Made by a program: the position numbers and the translations under genes. Positions 46,505-54,574 of a DNA stretch of 64,000 nucleotides are shown here, in pieces (position 1 is the stretch's first letter; each line of letters begins with the position of its first letter). This DNA is from Nakamurella alba (GTDB lineage Bacteria; Actinomycetota; Actinomycetes; Mycobacteriales; Nakamurellaceae): positions 1,612,001-1,676,000 of the forward strand of contig NZ_WLYK01000001.1 of NCBI RefSeq assembly GCF_009707545.1, in the 5' to 3' direction. The notes beneath the pieces were generated by a model. The model worked only from the letters and a program-made list of their open reading frames with translations. It was not told the DNA's origin and ran no database searches.

Positions 46505-48808
46505 ATGAACACCGGCACCGTGCTCGGGATCGACCTCGGCACGTCCAACACGGTGGCCGTGCTCTCGGCGCCCGGGCGCGAACCGCGCATCCTGTCCATC
46601 GATGGCGCCGCCTGGATGCCCTCCTCGATCTTCGTGGAGGAGGACGGCCGGATCCTGGTCGGCCGCGACGCCGACCGGTCCGCGCGCACCGCCCCCGAGC
46701 GGTACGAGGCGAACCCCAAGCGGCGCATCGACGAGGGTGAGCTGCTGCTCGGCGTGCGGGTGGTGCCGGTGGTCGAGGCGTTCGCCGCGGTGCTGCGGCG
46801 GATCGCCGAGGAGGCCCGCCGGCAGCTCAACGGCCGCTCGCCGGACGAGGTCCGGCTGACGCATCCCGCCGAGTGGGGACGCCGTCGGCAGAACACGTTG
46901 CTGGCCGCCGGCCGGTCGGCCGGCCTGGGTCAGCAGATCACGCTGGTGCCGGAGCCGGTGGCCGCCGCCGCCCACTTCGCCTCGCTGCCCTCGCACACGC
47001 TCGCCGCCGGGTCCGCCCTGGCGGTCTACGACCTCGGCGGCGGCACTTTCGACTCGGCCGTCGTCGGCCGTGGCGCGCAGGGCTACCTGGTGCTGGCCAA
47101 CGAGGGACTGGCCGATGTCGGCGGTGTCGACTTCGACCAGGCGATCGTCGATCATCTCGGCCGCGCGGTGGCCCCGGCAGACCCGGCCAAGTGGCAGTCG
47201 ATCTTCCGGCCGCGCAACGCGGCCGACCGCCGGGCCGCCCGCACGCTCCGCGAGGACGTCCGCGCCGCCAAGGAGATCCTGTCCCGGTACGCGCAGACCG
47301 ACCTCCCGCTGCCGGAGCCGTTCGACGACACGCTGCTCACCCGGCGCGAGTTCGAGGGCCTGATCCGCCCCGTCGTCGCCCGCACCATCGACGTGCTCGA
47401 GGAGACGATCCGCAAGGCCGGGTCCAGCCCGGAGCGGCTGGCCGGCATCTTCCTGGTCGGTGGGTCCAGCCGGATCCCGCTGATCGCCTCGATGATCACC
47501 GAACGGCTCGGCGTGGTCGCGGTGACCCTGGAGCAGCCGGAGACCGCGGTCGCCATCGGCTCGGTGAAGGCGCCGGTCGACGCGGTGGTCGGCGGAGCGA
47601 CCGAGGCGGTGCTGCCCGAGGGCGGTTTCGGTACGGCCGGTGGGTTCGCCGCCGGGGCCGCAGCCGGTGGGGCGATCGCGGGGATGGCCGGTGGATCCGG
47701 TGGCGGTGGTCAGGGACCGGGTGGTCAGGGACAGGGTGGTCACGGGACCGGTGGCCAGCCGCCGGTGGGTCCCGGTCAGCCGGGCCTGGTCGGGCAGCAA
47801 GGCCCGCTCGGACCGCAGAACGGCGTCGGTCCGCAGGGCCAGGCCCCGCAGCAGACCGGCGGCTACGCCGTGCCGGGCATGGTCGGGCAGGGCGGGTACC
47901 AGGGCCCCGGCGGACCTGCCGGCCCCGGCGGTCCCGGTGGTCCGCCGATGGGTCCTGGCGGACCGATGTCCGGTGGAGCCGGGCCGGGTGGTGACCCGGC
48001 CCGCCGCAAGCGCAACCGGATGATCGCCATCGCCGCCGCGGTGGCCGTGGTGATCATCGCCGGCGTCACCACCACGCTGGTGCTGACCAGCGGCAACTCG
48101 GCGACGCCGACGACCTCGACGCCGGTCTCGACGACCAACTCGACCCCGCGGCCGAGCAGTTCCACGGGCGGCTCCACGACGGACACCACGGAGACGACTC
48201 CGACTTCCGAGACCACTGAGACCACCGACACGACCGAGACCACCGAGACCACAGAGACGACGCCGACGACCGAGACCAGCACGGAGACGACCCGGGACAT
48301 CCCGACGTCCTGCGGGACGACGACGAACAGCGAGGGGCTGACCGACTGCCTCGAGGCGTTCGCCGGTGGGTTCTCGGCGAACGGCACCTGCACCGACGAC
48401 CTGACCTCGATCGGTGGCGACGAGACGACCGTCGAGCAGTTCTCGCTCGGCGCGGAGCGCTATGCAGTGTGCTTCCTGAACGGCGATCCGAACCTGCTGG
48501 CGATCCTGCTGCAGACGAAGAACACCGCGACGCGAACGCAGCTCTACAGCACATTCAAAACGACGATCACCGAGCCGGTGTCTTGCGGTGACTACACGAT
48601 CGATCTCGGACAGGGTGAATACGCAGCCGGCCCCAGCGGAGGGCTGGCCGAGGACGCTACTTACAACATGGTTGCCTGGCAGGACACGTCATTGCCACTC
48701 ATGGGGATCGTTCTTGCTGATCCGGCTGGTCATCCGATGGATGAGACGCTAGATGTCTTCACGGAGCAGATCGGCATCGGTAGCCCGGGCACAGCCTCGG
48801 ACTGCTGA
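46505..48808 (+). CDS. Membrane-spanning Hsp70-family protein with extracellular domain
   Basis: 767 residues. Residues 1 to about 362 are an Hsp70/actin-type ATPase (GIDLGTSNTVAVL, VYDLGGGTFDSAVV, FLVGGSSRIPLIA) without the usual substrate-binding domain. Then follow a collagen-like Gly/Pro/Gln linker (about 372-499), an RRKR stop, one helix (506-527, MIAIAAAVAVVIIAGV), a Thr/Glu-rich stalk of TTETT repeats (about 530-598) and an extracytoplasmic domain with several cysteines (603-767). This joins cytosolic nucleotide binding to an outside sensor-like domain. DNA after about 48480 has clearly lower GC than the rest. GGGAGG precedes ATG 46505. Role unknown. Confidence 0.9.
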   Translation: MNTGTVLGIDLGTSNTVAVLSAPGREPRILSIDGAAWMPSSIFVEEDGRILVGRDADRSARTAPERYEANPKRRIDEGELLLGVRVVPVVEAFAAVLRRIAEEARRQLNGRSPDEVRLTHPAEWGRRRQNTLLAAGRSAGLGQQITLVPEPVAAAAHFASLPSHTLAAGSALAVYDLGGGTFDSAVVGRGAQGYLVLANEGLADVGGVDFDQAIVDHLGRAVAPADPAKWQSIFRPRNAADRRAARTLREDVRAAKEILSRYAQTDLPLPEPFDDTLLTRREFEGLIRPVVARTIDVLEETIRKAGSSPERLAGIFLVGGSSRIPLIASMITERLGVVAVTLEQPETAVAIGSVKAPVDAVVGGATEAVLPEGGFGTAGGFAAGAAAGGAIAGMAGGSGGGGQGPGGQGQGGHGTGGQPPVGPGQPGLVGQQGPLGPQNGVGPQGQAPQQTGGYAVPGMVGQGGYQGPGGPAGPGGPGGPPMGPGGPMSGGAGPGGDPARRKRNRMIAIAAAVAVVIIAGVTTTLVLTSGNSATPTTSTPVSTTNSTPRPSSSTGGSTTDTTETTPTSETTETTDTTETTETTETTPTTETSTETTRDIPTSCGTTTNSEGLTDCLEAFAGGFSANGTCTDDLTSIGGDETTVEQFSLGAERYAVCFLNGDPNLLAILLQTKNTATRTQLYSTFKTTITEPVSCGDYTIDLGQGEYAAGPSGGLAEDATYNMVAWQDTSLPLMGIVLADPAGHPMDETLDVFTEQIGIGSPGTASDC

Positions 48809-48855
48809 CCTCCCGGACACCTGCTGGGTCGCGGTGTCGGGCAGGATCTCCAGCC

Positions 48856-49485
48856 ATGGTGTCCACGGTGTTGCTCGACGTGGTGAACTTCGTCGGCCTC
48901 GCGGCGTTCGCACTGTCCGGGGCGCTGATGGCGGTGCGCCGCCAGTTCGACGTGATCGGCATGGCGGTGCTCGCCACCATCACCACTTTCGGCGGCGGGG
49001 TCATCCGCGACGTGCTGATCGGCGACACCCCGCCGGAGGCGCTGCGCAACGTCTGGTGGCTGGTGGTGCCGTTGGCCGCCACCGCCGTTGCCTTCTTCTT
49101 CCACCCGCAGATCACCCGGCTGCGCCGGGCGGTGGTGGTCTTCGACGCCATCGGCCTAGGGGTGTTCGCGGTGAACGGGTCGGCCAAGGCCATGCAGTGG
49201 GGGCTGTCGCCGCTGGCCGCGGTGATGCTCGGGGTGGTCACCGGGATCGGCGGCGGCATCCTGCGGGACGTGCTCGGCGGCGAGACCCCGGCGGTGCTGC
49301 GTCGCGACAGCCAGCTCTACGCGATCCCGGCCATCCTCGGCTGCACCATCACCGTGACGCTGCTGGCCCTCGATGTGCACCTGCTGGCCGCCACGCTGCC
49401 CGCCGCCGCCTTCATCACCGGGGTGCGGCTGCTCGCGGTGTGGCGGCGGTGGACCGGTCCGGTACCGCGGGCGTTGCACGGCTGA
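48856..49485 (+). CDS. TRIC-type cation channel family protein (UPF0126)
   Basis: 209 residues, seven helices built as two repeats, each with the conserved glycine motif: TTFGGGVIRDVLIGDTPPEAL and GIGGGILRDVLGGETPAVL. Prokaryotic TRIC homologues form homotrimeric monovalent cation channels. ATG 48856, 47 bases after the Hsp70-like gene, so cotranscription is possible. Confidence 0.92.
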   Translation: MVSTVLLDVVNFVGLAAFALSGALMAVRRQFDVIGMAVLATITTFGGGVIRDVLIGDTPPEALRNVWWLVVPLAATAVAFFFHPQITRLRRAVVVFDAIGLGVFAVNGSAKAMQWGLSPLAAVMLGVVTGIGGGILRDVLGGETPAVLRRDSQLYAIPAILGCTITVTLLALDVHLLAATLPAAAFITGVRLLAVWRRWTGPVPRALHG

Positions 49486-49875
49486 TACCGGCCTGATCGC
49501 CCGGTGTCGTCCGCACCGTCTGTCTCGGCGCTCCGTTGCCTGCGTGTCGGGTGGCGATGGTCGACGGCGGCGTCCGGTGGTCCGGTGAGGTGCCGCCGAT
49601 GGGTACGGGTGGACGGCTTTTCGGGCTCGGCGGTGGTGATGGACAGCCCCGGCTCATTCCGGGTCCTTCTGTCCACACGGGCTGTCGATCTTCGGCCCGG
49701 GAAGGTCGTCGGTGTCCGGCCGAGCCCTCGTTGCCCTTCCGCCGGTTTCGCCTGGGTGGCGGGCCGACGAATTTCCCACGCGAGCAGCTCCCGCACCGTC
49801 GGTTCGTCGGCGTCCGGCCGAGCCCTCGTTGCCCTGCCGCCGGTTGTCACCCGGGTGGTGGCCCGACGAAGTTCC
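49486..49875. other. Intergenic region between the TRIC and GH4 genes
   Basis: 390 bases between two convergent genes. Its right half is a tandem duplication involving the 3' end of the GH4 gene, listed separately. The left half (49486-49700) holds no recognisable gene, RNA or strong hairpin. Confidence 0.6.
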
Positions 49876-49909
49876 CTACGCGAGCAGCTCCCGCACGGTC
49901 GGCTCGTCG
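49711..49909. repeat. 98-bp tandem duplication including the 3' end of the GH4 gene
   Basis: The segment around gtccggccgagccctcg occurs at 49714 and again at 49812; each copy runs into the coding sequence for the last residues of the glycosidase (DEPTVRELLA on the minus strand). The copy nearest the gene ends in the TAG stop (cta at 49876); the distal copy has TGG at the matching place and reads on (WEIRRPAT). Confidence 0.85.
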
Positions 49910-51333
49910 GCGATCACCGAGTCGACCAAGCGGGCGGCGAGATCCCAGGACCCGACCAGCGGGTGCAGGGCGAACCCGGCGAGTGCGGCGTCCCGGCTGC
50001 GGTGCACGACGGCGTCGATGATCTTCCGCTCGGCCGCCCGGACCGAGGTCATCATGCCAAGCTGGTACAGCTCCAGCGGGGCGACCGGCAGCGGCGATGC
50101 GCCGGAACCGTTCACCCGGCAGCGGGTCTCGATCACCATGTCGGCGGGCAGCTCGGCGATCGCTCTGTCACCGATGCGGCTGTGGGCGCCGGCGGCGGAG
50201 ATGGCGGTGGCAACGCTCACGGTGTTCTGGGAATCGGCCTGCTCGAAGGCGCGGCCTCCATGGCGGTTCTGGGCGCACGCCGCCCCGGTGACTCCGGCGG
50301 CGCGCCCGTTGGGGGCGTTCACGATCATCTCCACGGCAGGACCGCCGGTGAGCGCCGCCATCAGGTCCAGGGCGACGTGCTCGTACCCGCCGCCCTCCAG
50401 GTCCTCCTCGGCCCGCTCCTCCTGCCGGGCCTCTGCCAGGTACGTCTCCTCGCGGCTGCGCCGGGCCGCCTCCCAGAGCTGCGCCGCCCGGTCGGGAGCG
50501 CCCACGGCGTCGGCGTAGAACCGTTGCTGCTGCGCGGCGAGCACCTCGCCGCGGGTGTCGGTCCCGGCGAGTTGTGCCGCCAGCGCGCGGGACTCGGCGA
50601 AGAAGTACAGGTACTCGTTCGGGATCGCGCCCAGGGCCTGCAGCACCGGCGCCCCGAACAGTGCGCCCTCCTCGAACCCTTCGACCGCGGCCCGGTCGGC
50701 CAGCAGGTCGGGCAGCAGGTCCCGGCCGTCGTGATGCAACGCGCGCAGCCATCCCAGGTGGTTGATCCCGACGTAGTCGGCGTCGATGAGCGCCGGATCC
50801 AGGCCGAGTGCCCGCACCGACCGGCGGATCAGCCCGATCGGGGAGTCGCAGATGCCGATCACCCGCCGGCCGAGCACACCGGTGAGCGCCTCGGTGATCA
50901 GCCCGGCCGGGTTGGTGAAGTTGATCAGCCAGGCGTCCGGGGCGATCCGGGCCTGCAGCCGCGCCGCGTCCAGCACCACCGGCAGTGTGCGCAGCGCGTA
51001 GGACAGGCCGCCGGCGCCGACCGTCTCCTGACCGAGCAGACCGAGATCGAGTGCCCGCCGTTCGTCGCGCACCCGACCCGCGGCTCCGCCGACCCGGATC
51101 GCGGAGAAGACGACGTCGGCCCCGGTCATCGCGTCGGGCAGGTCGGTGGTGGTGCGGACCCGCAGGCCGGGCGTCTCCGGCAGCACCGACCCGATCACGC
51201 CGAGTCGTTCGCTGTCGATGTCGTACAGCACCAGTTCGTCGACATCCAGTGCGCCGCTGCGGATCCGGCCGGCCAGAGCCCGGTGCACCAGCGGGACCCG
51301 GAACCCGCCGCCGCCGAGGATCACCAACCGCAT
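49876..51333 (-). CDS. GH4 family 6-phospho-beta-glucosidase-like enzyme
   Basis: 485 residues of glycoside hydrolase family 4, which uses NAD and a divalent metal in an oxidation-elimination mechanism. Features: Rossmann start MRLVILGGGGFRVPLV, VVFSAIRVGGAAGRVRDE, LINFTNPAGLITEAL, metal ligand Cys in GICDSPIG and His in VGINHLGW, and IPNEYLYFF. It likely cleaves a phosphorylated glucoside, though no PTS gene is nearby. ATG 51333 is chosen; ATG 51351 with AAGGA immediately before is an alternative. The 3' end is duplicated downstream. It is divergent from a sugar kinase that might provide the 6-phosphate. Confidence 0.9.
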   Translation of the reverse strand: MRLVILGGGGFRVPLVHRALAGRIRSGALDVDELVLYDIDSERLGVIGSVLPETPGLRVRTTTDLPDAMTGADVVFSAIRVGGAAGRVRDERRALDLGLLGQETVGAGGLSYALRTLPVVLDAARLQARIAPDAWLINFTNPAGLITEALTGVLGRRVIGICDSPIGLIRRSVRALGLDPALIDADYVGINHLGWLRALHHDGRDLLPDLLADRAAVEGFEEGALFGAPVLQALGAIPNEYLYFFAESRALAAQLAGTDTRGEVLAAQQQRFYADAVGAPDRAAQLWEAARRSREETYLAEARQEERAEEDLEGGGYEHVALDLMAALTGGPAVEMIVNAPNGRAAGVTGAACAQNRHGGRAFEQADSQNTVSVATAISAAGAHSRIGDRAIAELPADMVIETRCRVNGSGASPLPVAPLELYQLGMMTSVRAAERKIIDAVVHRSRDAALAGFALHPLVGSWDLAARLVDSVIADEPTVRELLA

Positions 51334-51455
51334 GGCTTCACGGTAGGTCATTTCCTTGGTGCCCGATCCGCTCGGCGCCCGATCAGCTCGGCACCGGTCG
51401 GTCCGCCCGTCGCCGGCCGGGTCAGCTGGCCGGGCTCGGCGGCTGGCCGGGCGTC

Positions 51456-51500
51456 GGTGAGCGATGAGAAGGTGAGCGATGAGAAGGTGGGCGGTGAGAG
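51456..51500. repeat. 15-bp tandem repeat upstream of the PfkB gene
   Basis: Units ggtgagcgatgagaa (twice exact) and ggtgggcggtgagag. Each contains GTGAGCGAT, the same nine bases that form the start of the kinase gene (GTG AGC GAT at 51527), but in another frame. Confidence 0.8.
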
Positions 51501-51526
51501 GGTGGGGCGATGGGAGCGACCGACGG

Positions 51527-52567
51527 GTGAGCGATCTCGACGTGTTCATGCAGGGCACCGTGTTTTTCGACATGGTGCTCACCGGCCTGCCGACCCTGCC
51601 GCAGCCGGGCACCGAGATGCACGCCGAGGGGATGGGGTCCTGCCCGGGCGGCATCGCGAACCTGGCGGTCGCCGCGTCCCGGCTCGGCCTGCGGGCCGGT
51701 CTGGCGTCGACGTTCGGCGACGACGTCTACGGCGACTTCCTCTGGGGCACCCTCGCGGAGGAAGGGGTGGACCTGAGTCGCTCCCGCCGGATCAGCGACT
51801 GGCACTCCCCGGTGACCGTCTCGCTGGCGGTCCATCGCGACCGGGCGATGGTGACCCACGGGCATCCCTCGCCGGTCCCGGTCGACGAGCTGGTACCGAG
51901 CGCTCCTGAGGCGGCGGCCGGGGTGGTGACCCTCGGCGAGATGGACCAGGTATGGGTGCGGGAGGCGCACCGCAAGGGCGTCAAGCTGTTCGGCGACGTC
52001 GGCTGGGACCCCAGCGAGCAATGGTCGACGGATGTGCTCGACCAGTTGACGTCGCTGCACGCCTTCATGCCCAACAGCGTGGAGGCGATGGCCTACAGCC
52101 GCACCGAGGACCCGCGGGCGGCGCTGCTGCACCTGGCCGATCTGGTGCCGGTGGTGGTGGTGACCTGCGGTGGTCAGGGGGCGATCGGCATCGACTCGAA
52201 CACCGGCGAGGAGGAGTGGGTGCCGTCGCTGCCGGTGAACGCCGTCGACGCCACCGGTGCCGGCGACGTCTTCGCAGCAGCCTTCCTGCTCGGTTCGCTG
52301 CGGGAATGGCCGCTGCGCAATCGGATGGCCTTCGCCAACCTGTGCGCGGCGCTGTCGGTGCAGCAGGTCGGCGGATCGCTGGCTGCGCCCGGCTGGGGCG
52401 ACATCATCGACTGGATCTCGGGTGTCCGCGCCGCGGCTGCCCAGGGGTCGCGGGCGGCCGCCGTCCTCGGGCACTCCTACGAGTTCCTGGACGAGGAGCT
52501 GACCCGGCACCAGCACACCTCGGTGCGCCGCGCGGTGGCGACGGTGGCGAGGTTCTCCGATGCCTGA
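51527..52567 (+). CDS. PfkB family carbohydrate kinase
   Basis: 346 residues, ribokinase-like. Signature 1 is GSCPGGIANLAVAASRLGLRAG near residue 40 and signature 2 NAVDATGAGDVFAAAFLLG near 245 with the catalytic Asp. It probably phosphorylates a sugar or sugar-like compound. GTG 51527 has GGGAG ten bases before and the expected beta-strand start (DLDVFMQGTVFFDMVL). The frame ends two codons before the next small leader of the LigD-like gene. Divergent GH4 suggests a shared carbohydrate pathway; substrate unknown. Confidence 0.92.
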   Translation: MSDLDVFMQGTVFFDMVLTGLPTLPQPGTEMHAEGMGSCPGGIANLAVAASRLGLRAGLASTFGDDVYGDFLWGTLAEEGVDLSRSRRISDWHSPVTVSLAVHRDRAMVTHGHPSPVPVDELVPSAPEAAAGVVTLGEMDQVWVREAHRKGVKLFGDVGWDPSEQWSTDVLDQLTSLHAFMPNSVEAMAYSRTEDPRAALLHLADLVPVVVVTCGGQGAIGIDSNTGEEEWVPSLPVNAVDATGAGDVFAAAFLLGSLREWPLRNRMAFANLCAALSVQQVGGSLAAPGWGDIIDWISGVRAAAAQGSRAAAVLGHSYEFLDEELTRHQHTSVRRAVATVARFSDA

Positions 52568-52594
52568 GTGCTGTCCAGCCCGGGAGGTGCGCTG

Positions 52595-53566
52595 ATGGCG
52601 TCGAAGAAGTCGGTCGAGATCCGGGACGACGTCGAGCTCACCAATCTCGACGAGCCGCTCGCCGACCGCGGCGGACCGTCGAAGCGGGTGCTGGTCGACT
52701 ACCTGGATGCGGCCTCCGACCGGCTGATCCCGGCGTTGGCGGAGCGGCCGGTGTCGGTGATCCGGGTGCGTCCCGGCCAGCCGTCGTTCATGCAGAAGAA
52801 CCTGCCGACGTACACGCCGGCCTGGGTGCGCTCCACCACGGTGTGGGCCGAGGCGTCGAAACGTGAGATCCGGTACGCACTCTGCGAGGACCGTCGCACC
52901 CTGCTGTGGCTGGGCAACCAGCGGGCGGTGGAATTCCACGTCCCGCTGGTCCGGGTGGGGGAGCAGCACCAGACGCACCTCGTGCTCGACCTGGACCCGC
53001 CGGAGGGCGCCGGCTTCGACGCCGTGGTGGCGGTGGCGAAGCTGGTGCGGCAGGCGCTCGCCGACGCCGGGTTGGACGGGGCGGTGAAGACCAGTGGCGC
53101 CAAGGGCCTGCACATCTTCGTCCCGCTGCAGCCGCTACCGATCGAGGATGCCGCCGCGGCGACCCGGGCACTTGCCGCCCGCACCGCGGCGCTCGATCCG
53201 TCGATCGCGACGACGGCCTACCTGCTGGAGGAGCGGGAGGGCAAGGTCTTCGTCGACGCCACCCGGGCCGGCGGCGCCACCGTGGTGGCGGCGTGGAGCC
53301 CGAGACTCCGCCCCGGCCTTCCGGTCTCGTATCCACTGTCGTGGGACGAGCTGGACGGCGTCCACCCCTCCGACTTCACCTGTACGACGGTGGCGTCATC
53401 GGCGGGTCCGGGTGGTGATCCCTGGGTGGACCTGATGCCGGAACCGCAGCGCATCCCGGACGACGTGCTCGAGCAGGGCCGGCAGATCCCCATCGCCCGG
53501 GTCGTCGCGATGCACGAGGGCAAGCGCCGCAAGCGCGCCCGCGAGGCCGCCCCCGACACCCCCTGA
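52595..53566 (+). CDS. Stand-alone LigD-type polymerase (primase) domain protein
   Basis: 323 residues matching the archaeo-eukaryotic primase domain of LigD used in bacterial end joining: RLIPALAERPVSVIRVRPG with FMQKNLPTYTPAWV, the metal-binding HLVLDLDPPEG and the nucleotide-binding KTSGAKGLHIFVPLQPL. No ligase, nuclease or Ku gene is in the window. Separate Pol domains are common in actinobacteria and can add ribo- or deoxynucleotides at gaps. ATG 52595 has GGGAGG seven bases upstream. It starts 27 bases after the kinase stop. A palindromic element begins three bases after its stop. Confidence 0.9.
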   Translation: MASKKSVEIRDDVELTNLDEPLADRGGPSKRVLVDYLDAASDRLIPALAERPVSVIRVRPGQPSFMQKNLPTYTPAWVRSTTVWAEASKREIRYALCEDRRTLLWLGNQRAVEFHVPLVRVGEQHQTHLVLDLDPPEGAGFDAVVAVAKLVRQALADAGLDGAVKTSGAKGLHIFVPLQPLPIEDAAAATRALAARTAALDPSIATTAYLLEEREGKVFVDATRAGGATVVAAWSPRLRPGLPVSYPLSWDELDGVHPSDFTCTTVASSAGPGGDPWVDLMPEPQRIPDDVLEQGRQIPIARVVAMHEGKRRKRAREAAPDTP

Positions 53567-53568
53567 CC

Positions 53569-53650
53569 GCGCGAGGATCTTCTTCGCAGGCGCGTGCGAA
53601 GTTGTCGGCGTTGGGACGGATGGTGCAGGTGTCGCCACTTTCCTACGCGC
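53569..53650 (+). repeat. Palindromic intergenic element (copy b)
   Basis: Left arm gcgaggatcttcttcgcagg, then the core gaagttgtcgg...tgggac...caggtgtcgccactttc; the right arm is missing. It starts three bases beyond the LigD-like stop and could serve as its terminator. 53651-53736 shows nothing further recognisable. Confidence 0.8.
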
Positions 53651-53736
53651 ACCCCGGGTCGTGGGCGGGTGACTGTCGCCCGGCGCTACGGAGACCTCCG
53701 CGTCCGCGTGGCTTGGATCGACTGTGCGCCCGGCCC

Positions 53737-53819
53737 GCATGGATCAACTCCGCCCGCAGGGCGTTCCGGGGCGGAAATGTGACCGGTGGTGCAGGAGTCG
53801 CCGAGTTCGTCCCTGCAAG
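53737..53819 (+). repeat. Palindromic intergenic element, GATCCACGC-arm subtype (copy g)
   Basis: Starts gcatggatcaactccgcccg and carries aaatgtgaccggtggtgcagg followed by agtcgccgagttcgtccctgc, matching copies f and h. It lies just past the 3' end of the VOC gene. Confidence 0.75.
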
Positions 53820-53873
53820 TCGCCACCGTCGGAGGACAGCACCGCCCGGCGCGGCACCTGGCGGCGCTGCGAC

Positions 53874-54269
53874 TCACGGCGGGCCGGCGGCCGCCTCGGC
53901 ATCGGAGCGCAGCACGCAGAACTCGTTGCCCTCAGGGTCGGCGAAGGTCACCCAGCCCGACCCGTCCGGTCGCCGACGGTCGGCAAGTTCGGTGGCGCCC
54001 GCGGACCGGAGACGCTCCACTTCCTGCTCGCGCCCGCCGTCGATCGGTCGGAGGTCCAGGTGCAGACGGTTCTTGCCGGACTTGGTGTCCGGCGTCTCGA
54101 TGAACAGCATCCGATGCCCGGTCACCGGATCGACGATCATGCACTCCTCGTCGCCGGGTTCGTTGGGATCACCAGGCACGTCCGTGTAGCCGAGCAGGGC
54201 CTTCCACCACTCGGAGAGCGCGTAGGCGTTGTGGCTGTCGATCGTCAGGTGCGAGACGCGGCAGGTCAT
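53874..54269 (-). CDS. VOC/glyoxalase-fold protein
   Basis: 131 residues, one full vicinal-oxygen-chelate domain of two beta-alpha-beta-beta-beta units (VSHLTIDSHNAYALSEWWKA, and the C-terminal WVTFADPEGNEFCVL with the conserved acidic metal ligand). Actinobacterial proteins of this type are often putative metal-dependent lyases or resistance proteins; the reaction is unknown. ATG 54269 with AGGA upstream is favoured over an in-frame GTG 19 codons earlier. Repeat elements flank it on both sides. Confidence 0.88.
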   Translation of the reverse strand: MTCRVSHLTIDSHNAYALSEWWKALLGYTDVPGDPNEPGDEECMIVDPVTGHRMLFIETPDTKSGKNRLHLDLRPIDGGREQEVERLRSAGATELADRRRPDGSGWVTFADPEGNEFCVLRSDAEAAAGPP

Positions 54270-54319
54270 GTGCACATCCTGACCGGTCACCGGCCGGCGC
54301 GCACCCGCCTTTCGTGCGG

Positions 54320-54405
54320 CTCGCAATGATCAACTCTGCGGGAATGGGACCGGTGAGGCAGGAGTCGACGAGTTCGCCCCTGCTGGCCGAGATGATCCAT
54401 GCGAG
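54320..54405 (+). repeat. Palindromic intergenic element, GATCCACGC-arm subtype (copy h)
   Basis: Inverted ends ctcgcaatgatca / tgatccatgcgag with the core aatgggaccggtgaggcagg and agtcgacgagtt. It lies between the VOC gene and acnR. Confidence 0.78.
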
Positions 54406-54481
54406 TCACAGTTCCACGGCAGCACGCCGAGCGCGGCCGGAGGCGTTCGGGTCCGCCGCGACCGAGGCCCGGCATCGTCAC

Positions 54482-54564
54482 CGCGCGTGCGAAAGTGGCG
54501 ACACGCGACCCACCAGTCCCAACGGCGACAACTTCCTACGCGTCGACGAAGAAGATCCTCGCGC
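54482..54564 (-). repeat. Palindromic intergenic element (copy c)
   Basis: Reads, on the minus strand, gcgaggatcttcttcgtcga then gaagttgtcgcc...tgggac...tgtcgccactttc. One arm only. It lies 10 bases past the acnR stop. Confidence 0.8.
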
Positions 54565-54574
54565 CGGCGTTCGG

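Noticed and set aside
49504-51909. 801-residue plus-strand frame covering the GH4 gene and the repeats
   Set aside because: Antisense to a clear GH4 enzyme, low-complexity product, no ribosome site.
52595-53566. Complete end-joining locus
   Set aside because: Only the polymerase-domain gene is present; no Ku or ATP-dependent ligase gene lies in the window.
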